A DNA stretch of 64,000 nt from Pseudomonas marginalis (GCF_008692035.1 NZ_VTFG01000001.1:3349501-3413500), one strand, 5' to 3'. Positions 29,045-37,120 are shown, numbered from the stretch's first letter. Notes: generated by a model not told the origin, from the letters alone. Program-made: numbers and translations.

Positions 29045-29572
29045 ATGAGCTACAGCAAGATTCCGGCTGGCAAAGACCTGCCGAACGACATCTACGTCGC
29101 CATCGAGATTCCGGCCAACCACGCGCCGATCAAATACGAAATCGACAAAGACAGCGACTGCCTGTTCGTTGACCGTTTCATGGCCACCCCGATGTTCTAC
29201 CCGGCCAACTACGGTTTTATCCCGAACACCCTGGCCGACGACGGCGACCCCCTCGACGTGCTGGTCGTAACCCCTTACCCGGTTACCCCAGGCTCGGTCA
29301 TCCGCGCTCGCCCGGTCGGCATCCTGAACATGACCGACGACGGTGGTGGCGATGCCAAAGTGATCGCCGTGCCACACGACAAGCTGTCCCAGCTGTACGT
29401 GGACGTGAAGGAATACACCGACCTGCCGCCACTGCTGCTGGAACAGATCAAGCACTTCTTCGAGAACTACAAAGACCTCGAAAAAGGCAAATGGGTGAAG
29501 ATCGACGGTTGGGGCAACGCAGACGCCGCCCGCGCCGAAATCATGAAGTCGGTCGCTGCCTACAAAGGCTGA
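29045..29572 (+). CDS. ppa: Inorganic pyrophosphatase
   Basis: Hydrolyses pyrophosphate to phosphate in the cytoplasm, driving biosynthetic reactions. A family I enzyme of 175 residues with the signature [15 protein letters not shown] (three metal-binding Asp residues) and the start [20 protein letters not shown]. The ATG at 29045 is inside a slightly longer frame. A strong intrinsic terminator follows 30 bases after the stop. Confidence 0.97.
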   Translation: MSYSKIPAGKDLPNDIYVAIEIPANHAPIKYEIDKDSDCLFVDRFMATPMFYPANYGFIPNTLADDGDPLDVLVVTPYPVTPGSVIRARPVGILNMTDDGGGDAKVIAVPHDKLSQLYVDVKEYTDLPPLLLEQIKHFFENYKDLEKGKWVKIDGWGNADAARAEIMKSVAAYKG

Positions 29573-29605
29573 TACCTGCTACTCATTGCCTCGGCAATTG
29601 AAAAA

Positions 29606-29630
29606 GCCCCGATTATTCGGGGCTTTTTTT
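29606..29630 (+). terminator. Intrinsic terminator of ppa
   Basis: GCCCCGA-TTAT-TCGGGGC hairpin (29606-29623) followed by a run of T residues to 29630. Confidence 0.93.
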
Positions 29631-29664
29631 GTGGGAAAAATTAAACGACCAGTTCAATTTTTTA

Positions 29665-29787
29665 TAAACTTAGTTTAACCACAGTTCAAATCCGAACTAA
29701 CAAGCTACAACTAAGCAAAAACCTACAGGCCTAACTCAACGCATGGTTTATTTGATGTGTTTTCTCGGCCAGTAAACTCTGCGTTTA
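29665..29787. promoter_or_regulatory. Candidate operators and promoter of the S24 repressor
   Basis: TAAAC-N3-GTTTA at 29665-29677, GTTC-N6-GAAC at 29684-29697 and TAAAC-N5-GTTTA at 29773-29787 are inverted repeats in an AT-rich region before the repressor gene. The last overlaps the ATG. TTGATG (29752-29757) and TAAACT (29773-29778) could be -35 and -10 elements. These would place the transcript start at or next to the ATG. Confidence 0.45.
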
Positions 29788-30560
29788 TGAATACATCAGG
29801 TGATCGCTTAAAAGCGCTATTACGGGAAGTTCATCTTTCCGCCTCCGACTTCGCCAAGAACCGTGGTGTCACGCCTCAACACGTGAACAACTGGTTCAAA
29901 CGCGGTGTACCCATGGGCCGACTCAACGAGATCGCAGAACTGCTGTGCATCTCCAGCCGTTGGCTACGCACCGGCGAAGGCCCCAAACACCCACCGGCCA
30001 ACTTCCTGCTGGAAGGCCCCGGCACCAGGAAAGGACTCCCCGCCCGCGAAGAAACTGGCAAATACCTCACAGGCCCCGCCTGCCGCCCGGAAAAAATCGA
30101 CGTGGAGATCCCCCTCCACCCCACCTTCACCTCAACCGAACGCATCCGCGTTTCCCTGCACACCCTCGAAACCCTCAACGTCAACCCCGACCGCGCGCTG
30201 GGCGCCTACATGGTCGACAACAGCATGATCGACATCATCCAACAAGGCGCCACCCTCGCCATCGACAAAGGCCGCACCCAAATCATCGACGGCGAAATCT
30301 ACGCGGTCGAACACGACGGAATGCTCCGCATCAAATACCTCTACAACCGCCCTGGAGGTGGCTTGCGCATGCGCAGCCACAATGCCGGTGAACATCCGGA
30401 CGAATACCTGACCCACGAACAACGGTTTGAGCAGAACTTCCAGATCGTGGGGTGGGTGTTCTGGTGGTCTACCCTCAATAACCGCCGCCCACCCGTGCCG
30501 CTGGATGAGCATCTTTTGGGCTGGGAAGGCTCTAAATCGGATCCGGAGGTGGGCAACTGA
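29787..30560 (+). CDS. Phage-type repressor: XRE helix-turn-helix with S24 peptidase domain
   Basis: A 257-residue LexA/CI-like regulator. The N-terminal helix-turn-helix covers about residues 8-60 (SASDFAKNRGVTPQHVNNWF). The C-terminal S24 domain has the catalytic Ser in MVDNSMIDIIQQG and the Lys in LRIKYLYNR, so self-cleavage on DNA damage is possible. No phage structural, integrase or cro genes are nearby, so it is solitary. There is no ribosome-binding site before the ATG, and a possible -10 lies just upstream, so a leaderless message is possible. Targets are unknown. Confidence 0.85.
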   Translation: MNTSGDRLKALLREVHLSASDFAKNRGVTPQHVNNWFKRGVPMGRLNEIAELLCISSRWLRTGEGPKHPPANFLLEGPGTRKGLPAREETGKYLTGPACRPEKIDVEIPLHPTFTSTERIRVSLHTLETLNVNPDRALGAYMVDNSMIDIIQQGATLAIDKGRTQIIDGEIYAVEHDGMLRIKYLYNRPGGGLRMRSHNAGEHPDEYLTHEQRFEQNFQIVGWVFWWSTLNNRRPPVPLDEHLLGWEGSKSDPEVGN

Positions 30561-30572
30561 GGTGAATGTGGG

Positions 30573-30763
30573 TATCATGCGCCGCACATTTGGCAGGGGG
30601 TGGCTTTGCGCTATCCACCCTGCTCGGCGATGCGGAGGATTTCCCGCAGATGCCCCTACTATTCAGCCCGACGCAATGTGGGCTGAGCGATTTGAAGGCT
30701 GCTGAGGTTTGTCAAAAACAAGCTGAGGCGGTCACAGAGAAGCCGGCCACAAGCCGGCTTTTT
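30573..30763 (+). ncRNA. Candidate structured small RNA
   Basis: TGGGCA (30550-30555), a 17-base spacer and TATCAT (30573-30578) resemble a sigma-70 promoter. From about 30585 the sequence can form three successive hairpins: 30593-30623 (GCAGGG paired with CCCTGC, extended by GTGG/CCAC); 30631-30648 (TGCGG/CCGCA, loop containing AGGAT); and 30663-30686 (TCAGCCC/GGGCTGA). An intrinsic terminator ends it. No known RNA family was recognised. The feature could instead be a leader remnant. Confidence 0.45.
30741..30763 (+). terminator. Intrinsic terminator
   Basis: AGCCGGC (30741-30747), loop CACAA, GCCGGCT (30753-30759) and a T run to 30763. It ends the candidate RNA or the repressor transcript. 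Confidence 0.88.
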
Positions 30764-31005
30764 AATGCTCACAAAAACCACAAACCAAATTTATCCAACA
30801 GCTGTTGGATCATTGAATAGCCAAAGCGGGCAAGACTATCGCCTCGCCTGTCTCTCAGCGGCACTATCTATGCTGCATGCCTCTGGAGCACGATCCGCCA
30901 CCAACTGCGTCATGTCTACAATAAAGGCAATACGGCCACCCAAGGCGCACCATCGATTCAATGTGCACTGAGAGATCAGCCCTTCTGGCCCTTTAAGCTC
31001 CAGCC

Positions 31006-32163
31006 TCAATCCAATATCAAATGCGGCAAAAACCGGCTCGAATCCTTGGTAATCAAACTATTATCCTCCCGCACCCCAATTCCCGCCGCCTGGTCCCCAA
31101 TCACCCAAGACCCAATCAACGTGTAGCTGTCCCCAAACCGCGGCAGCGGTGCGAACTCCTGAAGAATAAACGGCGCATCCGTATAAGGACCGTCCTCTTT
31201 CACGATCAGCCCATCAGCCGTCTGCAGCTCGATATTCGCCCCTTCCCGCGAGAAGAATGGCTTGCGCACCCATCCCTTCGGCACAGCTTTACCCGGTTCG
31301 GTATCCAGGTGGGCCGCGAGCAGATTCGGGTGGCCTTTGTTGAATTCCCACAGCAGCGGCAGGATGCCTTTATTGGAAATGATGGATTTCCACGCTGGCT
31401 CGAAAAACTGGGTGTCGCTCTCGGCAATCGCGGCGCCGAAGGGTTCGTGGAAGATGAATTCCCAGGCGTGCAGTTTGAACAGGTGGGGAATCCAGCGGTC
31501 CTGGAGATCGACGAAGCGGCCTTCGCGGGTCAGGCCGATGTCTTCGATGTCGATGTGGCGTGATTCGATGCCGACTTTTTCCGCGACGAGGCGCAGGTAG
31601 TCGGTGGTGCCTTTGTCTTCGACCGAGTCTTTCATCGAGGCGAAGTAGAACGGCTGGTTGATCTGCAGTTGGGCGAAGGCCTGGTGCAGCTTGGTGTCGA
31701 TGCTGTTGAACTGGTCGGCATGCTTGGGCAGCAGGCCGCGTTCGATGCATTGCTCGAGCCAGCCCCACTGGAACGCCGCGGCCTCGTAGAGGCTGGTCGG
31801 TGTGTCGTAGTTGAGTTCCAGCAGCTTGGCGGGGCCGGTGCCGTTGTAGGAGAAGTCCATGCGCCCGTACAGGTGCGGGTGGCCTTCGAGCCATGAGGTT
31901 TTGATCATGTCGAAGAAGGGCGCGGGGATGCTCAGGCGTTCGAACAGTTCTTCGCTCTGGACCACGCGGGCGACGAGGTCCATGCACATGTCATGGATCT
32001 CGGTGGTCGGGTCTTCGAGGTCGTGCTCGATTTGCTTGAGCGTGAACTGGTAATAAGCGCGCTCGTCCCAGTAGGGTTCGTTGTCGATGGTATGGAACAG
32101 AAAGCCGAGGTTTTCAGCCGTCTGTTTCCAGTCATGACGCTCTGCGCAATGGATTTTCTTCAT
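31006..32163 (-). CDS. yjfC: ATP-grasp amidoligase, glutathionylspermidine synthase-like (YjfC/YgiC family)
   Basis: A 385-residue homologue of the C-terminal synthetase domain of Gsp, without the amidase. Family sequences include PYWDERAYYQFTLKQIE at the N-terminus, GRMDFSYNGTGPAKLLELNYDTPT, WKSIISNKGILPLLWEF and a late PFFSREGANIEL. Such enzymes form amide bonds using ATP, but the real substrates of YjfC/YgiC are unsettled. It is the last gene of an eight-gene operon. In E. coli the same gene closes the yjfIJKLMC cluster. Confidence 0.88.
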   Translation of the reverse strand: MKKIHCAERHDWKQTAENLGFLFHTIDNEPYWDERAYYQFTLKQIEHDLEDPTTEIHDMCMDLVARVVQSEELFERLSIPAPFFDMIKTSWLEGHPHLYGRMDFSYNGTGPAKLLELNYDTPTSLYEAAAFQWGWLEQCIERGLLPKHADQFNSIDTKLHQAFAQLQINQPFYFASMKDSVEDKGTTDYLRLVAEKVGIESRHIDIEDIGLTREGRFVDLQDRWIPHLFKLHAWEFIFHEPFGAAIAESDTQFFEPAWKSIISNKGILPLLWEFNKGHPNLLAAHLDTEPGKAVPKGWVRKPFFSREGANIELQTADGLIVKEDGPYTDAPFILQEFAPLPRFGDSYTLIGSWVIGDQAAGIGVREDNSLITKDSSRFLPHLILD

Positions 32164-32175
32164 GGCCCGGTTTCC

Positions 32176-32886
32176 TTAACTGCTCGACCCGCCGCCGCCC
32201 CAGCCGCTGCGTGCGCTGGCCTTGCTGCCGAAGCCGCCACGGGAGGTGGCCGACGCTACGGAGCTCGACTGGCTGGAGGTGCGCAGCGTGTTGGTGTAAT
32301 TGCTGCTGCCGTACCGGGCTTGATTCGAGCGGCCAAACGTCGCGCCACTGGAGACGCGCTGGTTGAGCGTGGAGTTGCCGTAGTTACCGCGATCATCGCG
32401 ATAGCGATACACCGGCTCGGAGCGGTAGCTGTTGCGATTACTGCTCAGCATGTTGCCGATCAGCAGACCGGTCAGCAGGCTGCTGGTGGAGAAGCCGGAG
32501 CCGCCGCTTGCCTGAGCGTTGCCCGCCTGGGCGTTGGCCGCGTCGACCTGGGATTGTGTCACCTGGCCTTCGGCGGTCAGTTCGAAACCGCCCAGCTTGG
32601 GAATGAACTGGCCATTGGAGTCCAGTTGGCACCAGCCGGCGACAAAGTCGGCATCGCAATCGGCCTGGCTGGCGTATACCGGGGCGATGCGGCGATGCTC
32701 GGCCATGGCCGTCATGTAGGCATCCGAACAGACGTCCACCGGAAGCTTTTCATCGGCACATTGCTGCACCGACTGGAAGTTGTACTTCTTCTGCAAATCG
32801 TAGGTTTTTTCCGTCGGCCCGCAACCGGATATCGCCATGGCGACCGACGCTGCCAGCGAAAGCTGGACGTACTTGCTTCGTTTCAT
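32176..32886 (-). CDS. yjfM: DUF1190 lipoprotein (YjfM/YgiB family)
   Basis: A 236-residue predicted lipoprotein: signal peptide with lipobox AISGC (Cys about residue 22). A DUF1190 core follows, with several Cys in the pattern QQCADEKLPVDVCSDAYMTA and SQADCDADFVAGWCQLD. The long C-terminal tail is rich in Ser, Gly and Asn (NRNSYRSEP, SARSGWGGGGSSS). Function is unknown. It always accompanies the ATP-grasp gene in yjf/ygi clusters. The ATG at 32884-32886 gives the clean signal sequence. Gap to yjfC is 12 bases. Confidence 0.87.
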   Translation of the reverse strand: MKRSKYVQLSLAASVAMAISGCGPTEKTYDLQKKYNFQSVQQCADEKLPVDVCSDAYMTAMAEHRRIAPVYASQADCDADFVAGWCQLDSNGQFIPKLGGFELTAEGQVTQSQVDAANAQAGNAQASGGSGFSTSSLLTGLLIGNMLSSNRNSYRSEPVYRYRDDRGNYGNSTLNQRVSSGATFGRSNQARYGSSNYTNTLRTSSQSSSVASATSRGGFGSKASARSGWGGGGSSS

Positions 32887-32904
32887 CGGGAGCTCCGTGC
32901 GCAA

Positions 32905-33333
32905 TCAGTTCTGGGTAGGTGTCATGCAGGCGGCATTCAACATGCCGACGCTGATGGCCACCGCCGCCACGTAGATGCCCGCTGCAAGCTCGCCTCTCTT
33001 GATGCGCTCGGAAGTGCCCTTGAGCACGAGACTGGTGAGCAGAAACGCCAGGAGTTGGACGACGGCTGCGATCACCGCCCAGACGACGAAGTCGAGGATG
33101 CTGATCGAGTAGGCAATCACGTTGCTGGCCGGAATGGCGAAACCGACGATGGCGCCGCCCAGGGCGACCGCTGCGGAAACGTTGCCCGCCCGGATCAGCT
33201 CGAACTCCTTGTGCGGGGTGACGCGGGTGTAGATGAACTGGAACAGCGCAAACAGTACGGCAGCCCCCAGGATGTAGGTGACAAACCCGAGCACGGCGGC
33301 TTTGTTCAGGGAGATGGAGAGAGCTTCTAGCAT
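32905..33333 (-). CDS. yjfL: DUF350 membrane protein (YjfL family)
   Basis: A 142-residue integral membrane protein with four hydrophobic segments, starting MLEALSISLNKAAVLGF. Conserved features are IRAGNVSAAVALGGAIVGFA between the second and third segments and IKRGELAAGIYVAAVAI near the end, which is internally similar to the earlier repeat. Function unknown. It is the membrane partner in the yjf cluster, 18 bases before the DUF1190 gene. Confidence 0.87.
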   Translation of the reverse strand: MLEALSISLNKAAVLGFVTYILGAAVLFALFQFIYTRVTPHKEFELIRAGNVSAAVALGGAIVGFAIPASNVIAYSISILDFVVWAVIAAVVQLLAFLLTSLVLKGTSERIKRGELAAGIYVAAVAISVGMLNAACMTPTQN

Positions 33334-33348
33334 GGACTTCTTCCTTTT

Positions 33349-34020
33349 TTAGAGCGCATTCAAGTCGGTTGTGTACAGCGAAATGCCCAGGGAGGTGCTC
33401 AGGCTGACAGTGCCTTCGGCGTCTTCTTCGACAGAGAACAGCAGAAACTCGCGGCGATCGGTCAGGCCGGTGTCACGGGCATATAGCATCGAGCGGTGTT
33501 CGACGCTGTAGGAGTCCTCGGGGTTTATCACCTGCTCGCTCATGGCCACCAATTCTGTCTGGCCAGCCTCGCTGCCCCACACGCGCGTGTATTCGACGCC
33601 GTTGTGGGTGTAGGTCGGCAACCCGATCGGGCTCTGCGGCCCCGCCAGCCGGCGCAATTCAGCTTCGCTGCTGATAGTGACGTAGCTCAGGTAGTTGAAC
33701 AGGATCACAGACTCGACCTGCCCGGCGATGTCGCCCGTGGTGTGCACCTGCAGCCAGTAATCCTCGTCGTTCATGTAGTAGCGCGACAGCCAGGTCGACT
33801 GCCCGAGGTCAACGGTGCCGTTACTCCAGATTTCCTGGGAGCCGGGGATAACCACCGTGGTCTTCCCGTCGAGCAACAACTTCAGGGTCGTGTCGAATAT
33901 CACGCCTTTGCCCGGCGCCAGGCCAAGCGGCCCGGTGGTCGGCAGCGGTTCGGCAGCGCCTTTCGAGTGTGTATTCGCTTGCGGGGCCTCAAGCCCCATC
34001 AACTGTTTAAACCATCCCAT
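33349..34020 (-). CDS. yjfK: DUF2491 family protein (YjfK)
   Basis: A soluble 223-residue protein starting MGWFKQLMGLEAP. No signal peptide is seen. The centre contains a beta-rich sequence (VVIPGSQEIWSNGTVDLGQSTWLSRYYMNDEDYWLQV) followed by EYTRVWGSEAGQTELVAMSE. The function of DUF2491 is unknown. The assignment rests on order in the yjf set as well as on length. The first 14 bases overlap the end of the ion-channel gene, which supports the chosen ATG at 34018-34020. Confidence 0.8.
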   Translation of the reverse strand: MGWFKQLMGLEAPQANTHSKGAAEPLPTTGPLGLAPGKGVIFDTTLKLLLDGKTTVVIPGSQEIWSNGTVDLGQSTWLSRYYMNDEDYWLQVHTTGDIAGQVESVILFNYLSYVTISSEAELRRLAGPQSPIGLPTYTHNGVEYTRVWGSEAGQTELVAMSEQVINPEDSYSVEHRSMLYARDTGLTDRREFLLFSVEEDAEGTVSLSTSLGISLYTTDLNAL

Positions 34021-35041
34021 TGGAGATTTCCTTGAGGCGGGTGGAGGCAATGTAGAAGAGCTCGCCGCCTTCAACGCGCGTGGCGCTGGGCGGGTTGATC
34101 GACGGTTGCGGGGCACCTTTGGCGCGATAGCCGATGAGGGTGGCGTTGTGGCGCTCTTTCATCTGGGTGTACAGATCGCCAAACGTGGCTTCAAACGCCT
34201 CGGGCAATCTCATCAGGTATTGGGTGGCGCCCTGCCCCACGCACAGCAGCTCATTAATGACCACCGACGAGCCCGGGTCCTGAGAGGCGCGCACCAGCAT
34301 TTCGATAGCCATGCTTGAGGTGCATTCCAGGCTGGGGGCGTAGGAACTGGCCAGTGCGGCGATCTCACTTGCATTGAAGTGGGCGACCACGTGCCCGACC
34401 GGATTCAATTGATTCACCGCCAGCACGGTGGCCAGCGTCAGATCGTCAGACGGGGTTCGCACCAGCACACGCTCGGCACCGGGCACACCGGCACGCAGCA
34501 ACAGCGCTGTGGAGGACAAGCTCTCACCACGGATAAAGGCCGCCTTGCCTGGCATCGGGTTTTCTTCGAGGGTGCAATCGCAGATGACGATCAGGTTGTC
34601 GTTCGAGGTTTCGTCTTGCAGCAACAACTCGATGACCCGTTCACTGGACGCGCCCTCCCAGCCAATGAGCACGGTATGGCCGATTTTGCCGGTGAAATCG
34701 CCTTTGCCCTTCATGCCTTTTCTCCATGCATCGATGACAGTGCTGGTGGTTTTGCCGATCGCCGCCGTCAGCAGCGCAATGCCCCCGAGCATGACCCAGG
34801 TCGCCACGAACAAGCGTCCCAAAGAGGTCTGCGGCGATAGATCGCCATAGCCGACGGTCAGCGTGGTGGTGAGATAGAAGTAAACGAACGTGGCGGGCGC
34901 GGTGAGGTGTTGTTCGCCCAGAACCACCAGGCCCAGATAAGCCGTGCTCAAGTGTACCGCCAAGGCGATGACCAGGCCTGCCCAGCCGAAGCGGTGAAAG
35001 AGGGACGCGGCGTACCTGCGCAACAAAAGAAAAATCGGCAT
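34007..35041 (-). CDS. Two-TM potassium channel with RCK/TrkA-N domain
   Basis: A 344-residue protein with two membrane segments flanking a pore loop whose selectivity filter is TVGYGD (TTTLTVGYGDLSP). A cytoplasmic RCK Rossmann domain follows, starting GHTVLIGWEGASSERVIELLL, and a second regulatory part. It is a predicted ligand-gated K+ channel. The ATG at 35041 is used; a TTG further out is in frame. It is inserted among yjf-type genes, which E. coli lacks at this position, suggesting that membrane potential or K+ is linked to the module. Confidence 0.88.
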   Translation of the reverse strand: MPIFLLLRRYAASLFHRFGWAGLVIALAVHLSTAYLGLVVLGEQHLTAPATFVYFYLTTTLTVGYGDLSPQTSLGRLFVATWVMLGGIALLTAAIGKTTSTVIDAWRKGMKGKGDFTGKIGHTVLIGWEGASSERVIELLLQDETSNDNLIVICDCTLEENPMPGKAAFIRGESLSSTALLLRAGVPGAERVLVRTPSDDLTLATVLAVNQLNPVGHVVAHFNASEIAALASSYAPSLECTSSMAIEMLVRASQDPGSSVVINELLCVGQGATQYLMRLPEAFEATFGDLYTQMKERHNATLIGYRAKGAPQPSINPPSATRVEGGELFYIASTRLKEISNGMV

Positions 35042-35074
35042 TGCGTCCCTGACTCCCTGGGTGCTCAAGTGCGT

Positions 35075-35635
35075 TCAGCCGGCATTAAACCTGCTGCGTG
35101 GTTGAGAGAGAAGTACCTTGGCGGCAATAAATCCGGCGAAGGCACCAAACAGATGCCCTTCGAAGGAAACGCCTTGGCGAGGCAGGAAGCCAAGGACCAG
35201 TCCGCCATACAGTACCGCCACCACACCGGCCGTGATCAGGTTGCTCCAGCTCCTGTGGAACCAGGCGCGAGACAACAGGTAGGCCCACAACCCGAACACC
35301 CAGCCGCTGGCCCCGACGTGCACACCCGCAAAACCGAACAGCCAGACCAGCGAACCGCCCAGCAGGATGATGATCGCGCTGACGGTCACAAACCGATTGA
35401 GCCCTTCGATCATCACCAGGCTGCCCAGGATCACAAAGGCAATCAGGTTGGCGCTCAGGTGGGCAAACGACCCGTGCAAAAACGGTGAGGTGAGGATGCC
35501 GGGCAGGCCCTGCAGCGTTCTCGGGATCAGGCCGAACGTCATCAGGCTGTAACCAGTCGCGGCATTGAGCAGTTGCAGCGCGACCATGAACAGCGCCAGG
35601 CCTGCGATTGTCTTGAAACCCTTCAGGGCATCCAT
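35075..35635 (-). CDS. Rhomboid family intramembrane serine protease
   Basis: A 186-residue protein with about six membrane segments. The rhomboid catalytic dyad is seen as Ser in VGASGWVFGL (GxSG) and His in FEGHLFGAFAG. The HGSFAHLSANLIAFVILG segment (WR/HxxxHxxxxHxxxN-type) is also present. It would cleave membrane proteins within or near the bilayer; the substrate is unknown. It is placed between the PspA-like and channel genes in the operon. The ATG at 35633-35635 (MDALKGF) is chosen. Confidence 0.88.
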   Translation of the reverse strand: MDALKGFKTIAGLALFMVALQLLNAATGYSLMTFGLIPRTLQGLPGILTSPFLHGSFAHLSANLIAFVILGSLVMIEGLNRFVTVSAIIILLGGSLVWLFGFAGVHVGASGWVFGLWAYLLSRAWFHRSWSNLITAGVVAVLYGGLVLGFLPRQGVSFEGHLFGAFAGFIAAKVLLSQPRSRFNAG

Positions 35636-35691
35636 CCTGACCTCGAGGTAAAAAAGAAGGGCAGACACTGCCCTTCCTGCGGCGACGTTGC

Positions 35692-36390
35692 TTACTCGGC
35701 CGATTTTTGCTTCAGACGCTCCAGAATCGCATTGGCGCTGCCTTCGTTCGGCGTGATGCCGGCGTCGCGCAGCTTGCGCTCCAGGTCGGTCCCGGTCGAT
35801 GCATCTGCCAGTTCATCCTGGGCTTGCAGTTCAGCGGCGCGTTGCTGCTGCTTGGCCTGCAAGCGATTCAGCGTACCGACGGCGGTTTCCAGCTTGCCGT
35901 TGGCACCGCCGCTGGCGATGGAAGCGCTGACCTGGGCCTTCTGTACGCTGTCGCGCGCCTTGGCCATGTCCACTTGCTGGCGCAGGCTTTTGATCCGGCT
36001 TTCGGCCTTGGTGATGTCCTTGCGCATGCCTTCCGCATAGCCACCGAACTCGGTGGCTTGCTTATGCTCGACATCCCGCTCGTTGGTCAGGGTCGAGATG
36101 GCTTCGGCGACTTCCAGGGCGAGGTCTTCACGATTGGCCTGCAGGGCAGCCACGGCCTTGGACTCCAGGTCCTTGATCTTGGCGTCGTACTCGTTGACGC
36201 GATCAGTCGCCAGTTTGTGCTTGGCCATGATGCTCACCAGCTCACGCTTGGCGTTGGCCAGCGCGGTGTCGGCATCGCGGATTTCCTGATCGAGGATGCG
36301 CAGGGCCTGTTGGTCGACGATCGATTCGCCGACTTCGTTGGCACCGCCACGCAGCGCGGTGAACAATTTGCTCCAGATGGACTGAGTCAT
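35692..36390 (-). CDS. yjfJ: PspA/IM30 family protein (YjfJ)
   Basis: A 232-residue ESCRT-III-like, helical, coiled-coil protein: MTQSIWSKLFTALRGGANEVGESIVD, then long heptad-rich helices (REDLALEVAEAISTLTNERDVEHKQ and KAESRIKSLRQQVDMAKARDSVQKAQ). PspA proteins bind and protect stressed inner membranes. No pspBC or pspF is nearby. It lies 17 bases after the DUF2170 gene. The E. coli yjfJ gene has the same neighbour. Confidence 0.9.
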   Translation of the reverse strand: MTQSIWSKLFTALRGGANEVGESIVDQQALRILDQEIRDADTALANAKRELVSIMAKHKLATDRVNEYDAKIKDLESKAVAALQANREDLALEVAEAISTLTNERDVEHKQATEFGGYAEGMRKDITKAESRIKSLRQQVDMAKARDSVQKAQVSASIASGGANGKLETAVGTLNRLQAKQQQRAAELQAQDELADASTGTDLERKLRDAGITPNEGSANAILERLKQKSAE

Positions 36391-36407
36391 TGGATACTCC
36401 CGAATAC

Positions 36408-37097
36408 TTAATTGAAGAAACGTTCGAAGGCTTCGCTGGCGCGCTGCACGTTGTCGACCAGGGTTTTCACCTCGGTGACGATATTGGTCAGGCTGGAATC
36501 GGAGCTCAATGCACCGAACATGTTGTAGACCACTTGCCCGTTAGGCATGGACTCGATGCCGATTGAGGACAGCGGGAACATTTCCCGGCTGCGCAACACC
36601 GCGTCATTGAATTTTGCGACATCGTTGATGGACTCGACATCGACCAGCACGGTGTCGACGATGATCTGCTCGCCCACCACCGCGATGTAAATCGGCAGGC
36701 CACCGAAGTCGTTCATTTCCAGCTTGATGCTGGACTCGGAGCCTTGAACCAGAGAAAGCGTAATGTCCTTGGACACCACGTCGTCCAGGGCCTGAAGAGC
36801 GGTGAAGAGGCGATCGATATTCCAGTTGGTACCTGCGCTCATGAAATTCTCCGACATGAATGAGCCAGCCAGAATCGGCTGGCGAAGCTGTTTCTCCATC
36901 TGCTTGAGCAGGCTTCGGTTTTCGGGAAGCACCCAAGTCTCGTGTTTCACATAGCCGGCGGCCGCCAGGCCTGCACGCATCTGCTTCATGTAAAAGCTCG
37001 ATGGCTTTTTGGCGGACGGCTTCAAGCGCTCTCCCTTGAGGCTTGCTGAATCGGTATCGGGCCCTCTAGGCGGACTCGATGGAGAGCTGCTTTCCAT
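36408..37097 (-). CDS. yjfI: DUF2170 protein (YjfI) with N-terminal extension
   Basis: First gene of the operon, 229 residues. The C-terminal DUF2170 domain starts about residue 90 (WNIDRLFTALQALDDVVSKDITLSLVQGSE) and is fairly acidic. The preceding ~85 residues hold a basic, low-complexity start (ERLKPSAKKPSSFY), then MKQMRAGLAAAGYVKHETWVLPENRSLLKQMEKQLR. That strand-helix pattern resembles ribbon-helix-helix DNA-binding domains. An autoregulatory role is inferred only from this and from the palindromes just upstream. The function of DUF2170 is unknown. Confidence 0.78.
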   Translation of the reverse strand: MESSSPSSPPRGPDTDSASLKGERLKPSAKKPSSFYMKQMRAGLAAAGYVKHETWVLPENRSLLKQMEKQLRQPILAGSFMSENFMSAGTNWNIDRLFTALQALDDVVSKDITLSLVQGSESSIKLEMNDFGGLPIYIAVVGEQIIVDTVLVDVESINDVAKFNDAVLRSREMFPLSSIGIESMPNGQVVYNMFGALSSDSSLTNIVTEVKTLVDNVQRASEAFERFFN

Positions 37098-37120
37098 GGT
37101 ACTGACCTCGCTGTGAAAAA

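Larger units (their letters stand above)
30561..31005. other. 445-base region without a protein gene
   Basis: The first 200 bases hold a candidate structured RNA ending in an intrinsic terminator. After it lies an exact 18-bp palindrome at 30793-30810. The rest, to the end of the amidoligase gene, showed no recognisable gene. Short open frames there lack ribosome-binding sites and codon bias. Confidence 0.6.

Noticed and set aside
30566-30820. 84-codon ORF over the candidate RNA
   Set aside because: No ribosome-binding site, poor codon use, and it runs through the intrinsic terminator hairpin.
29787-31005. Prophage remnant around the S24 repressor
   Set aside because: No integrase, cro, structural gene or attachment-site repeat was seen on either side.
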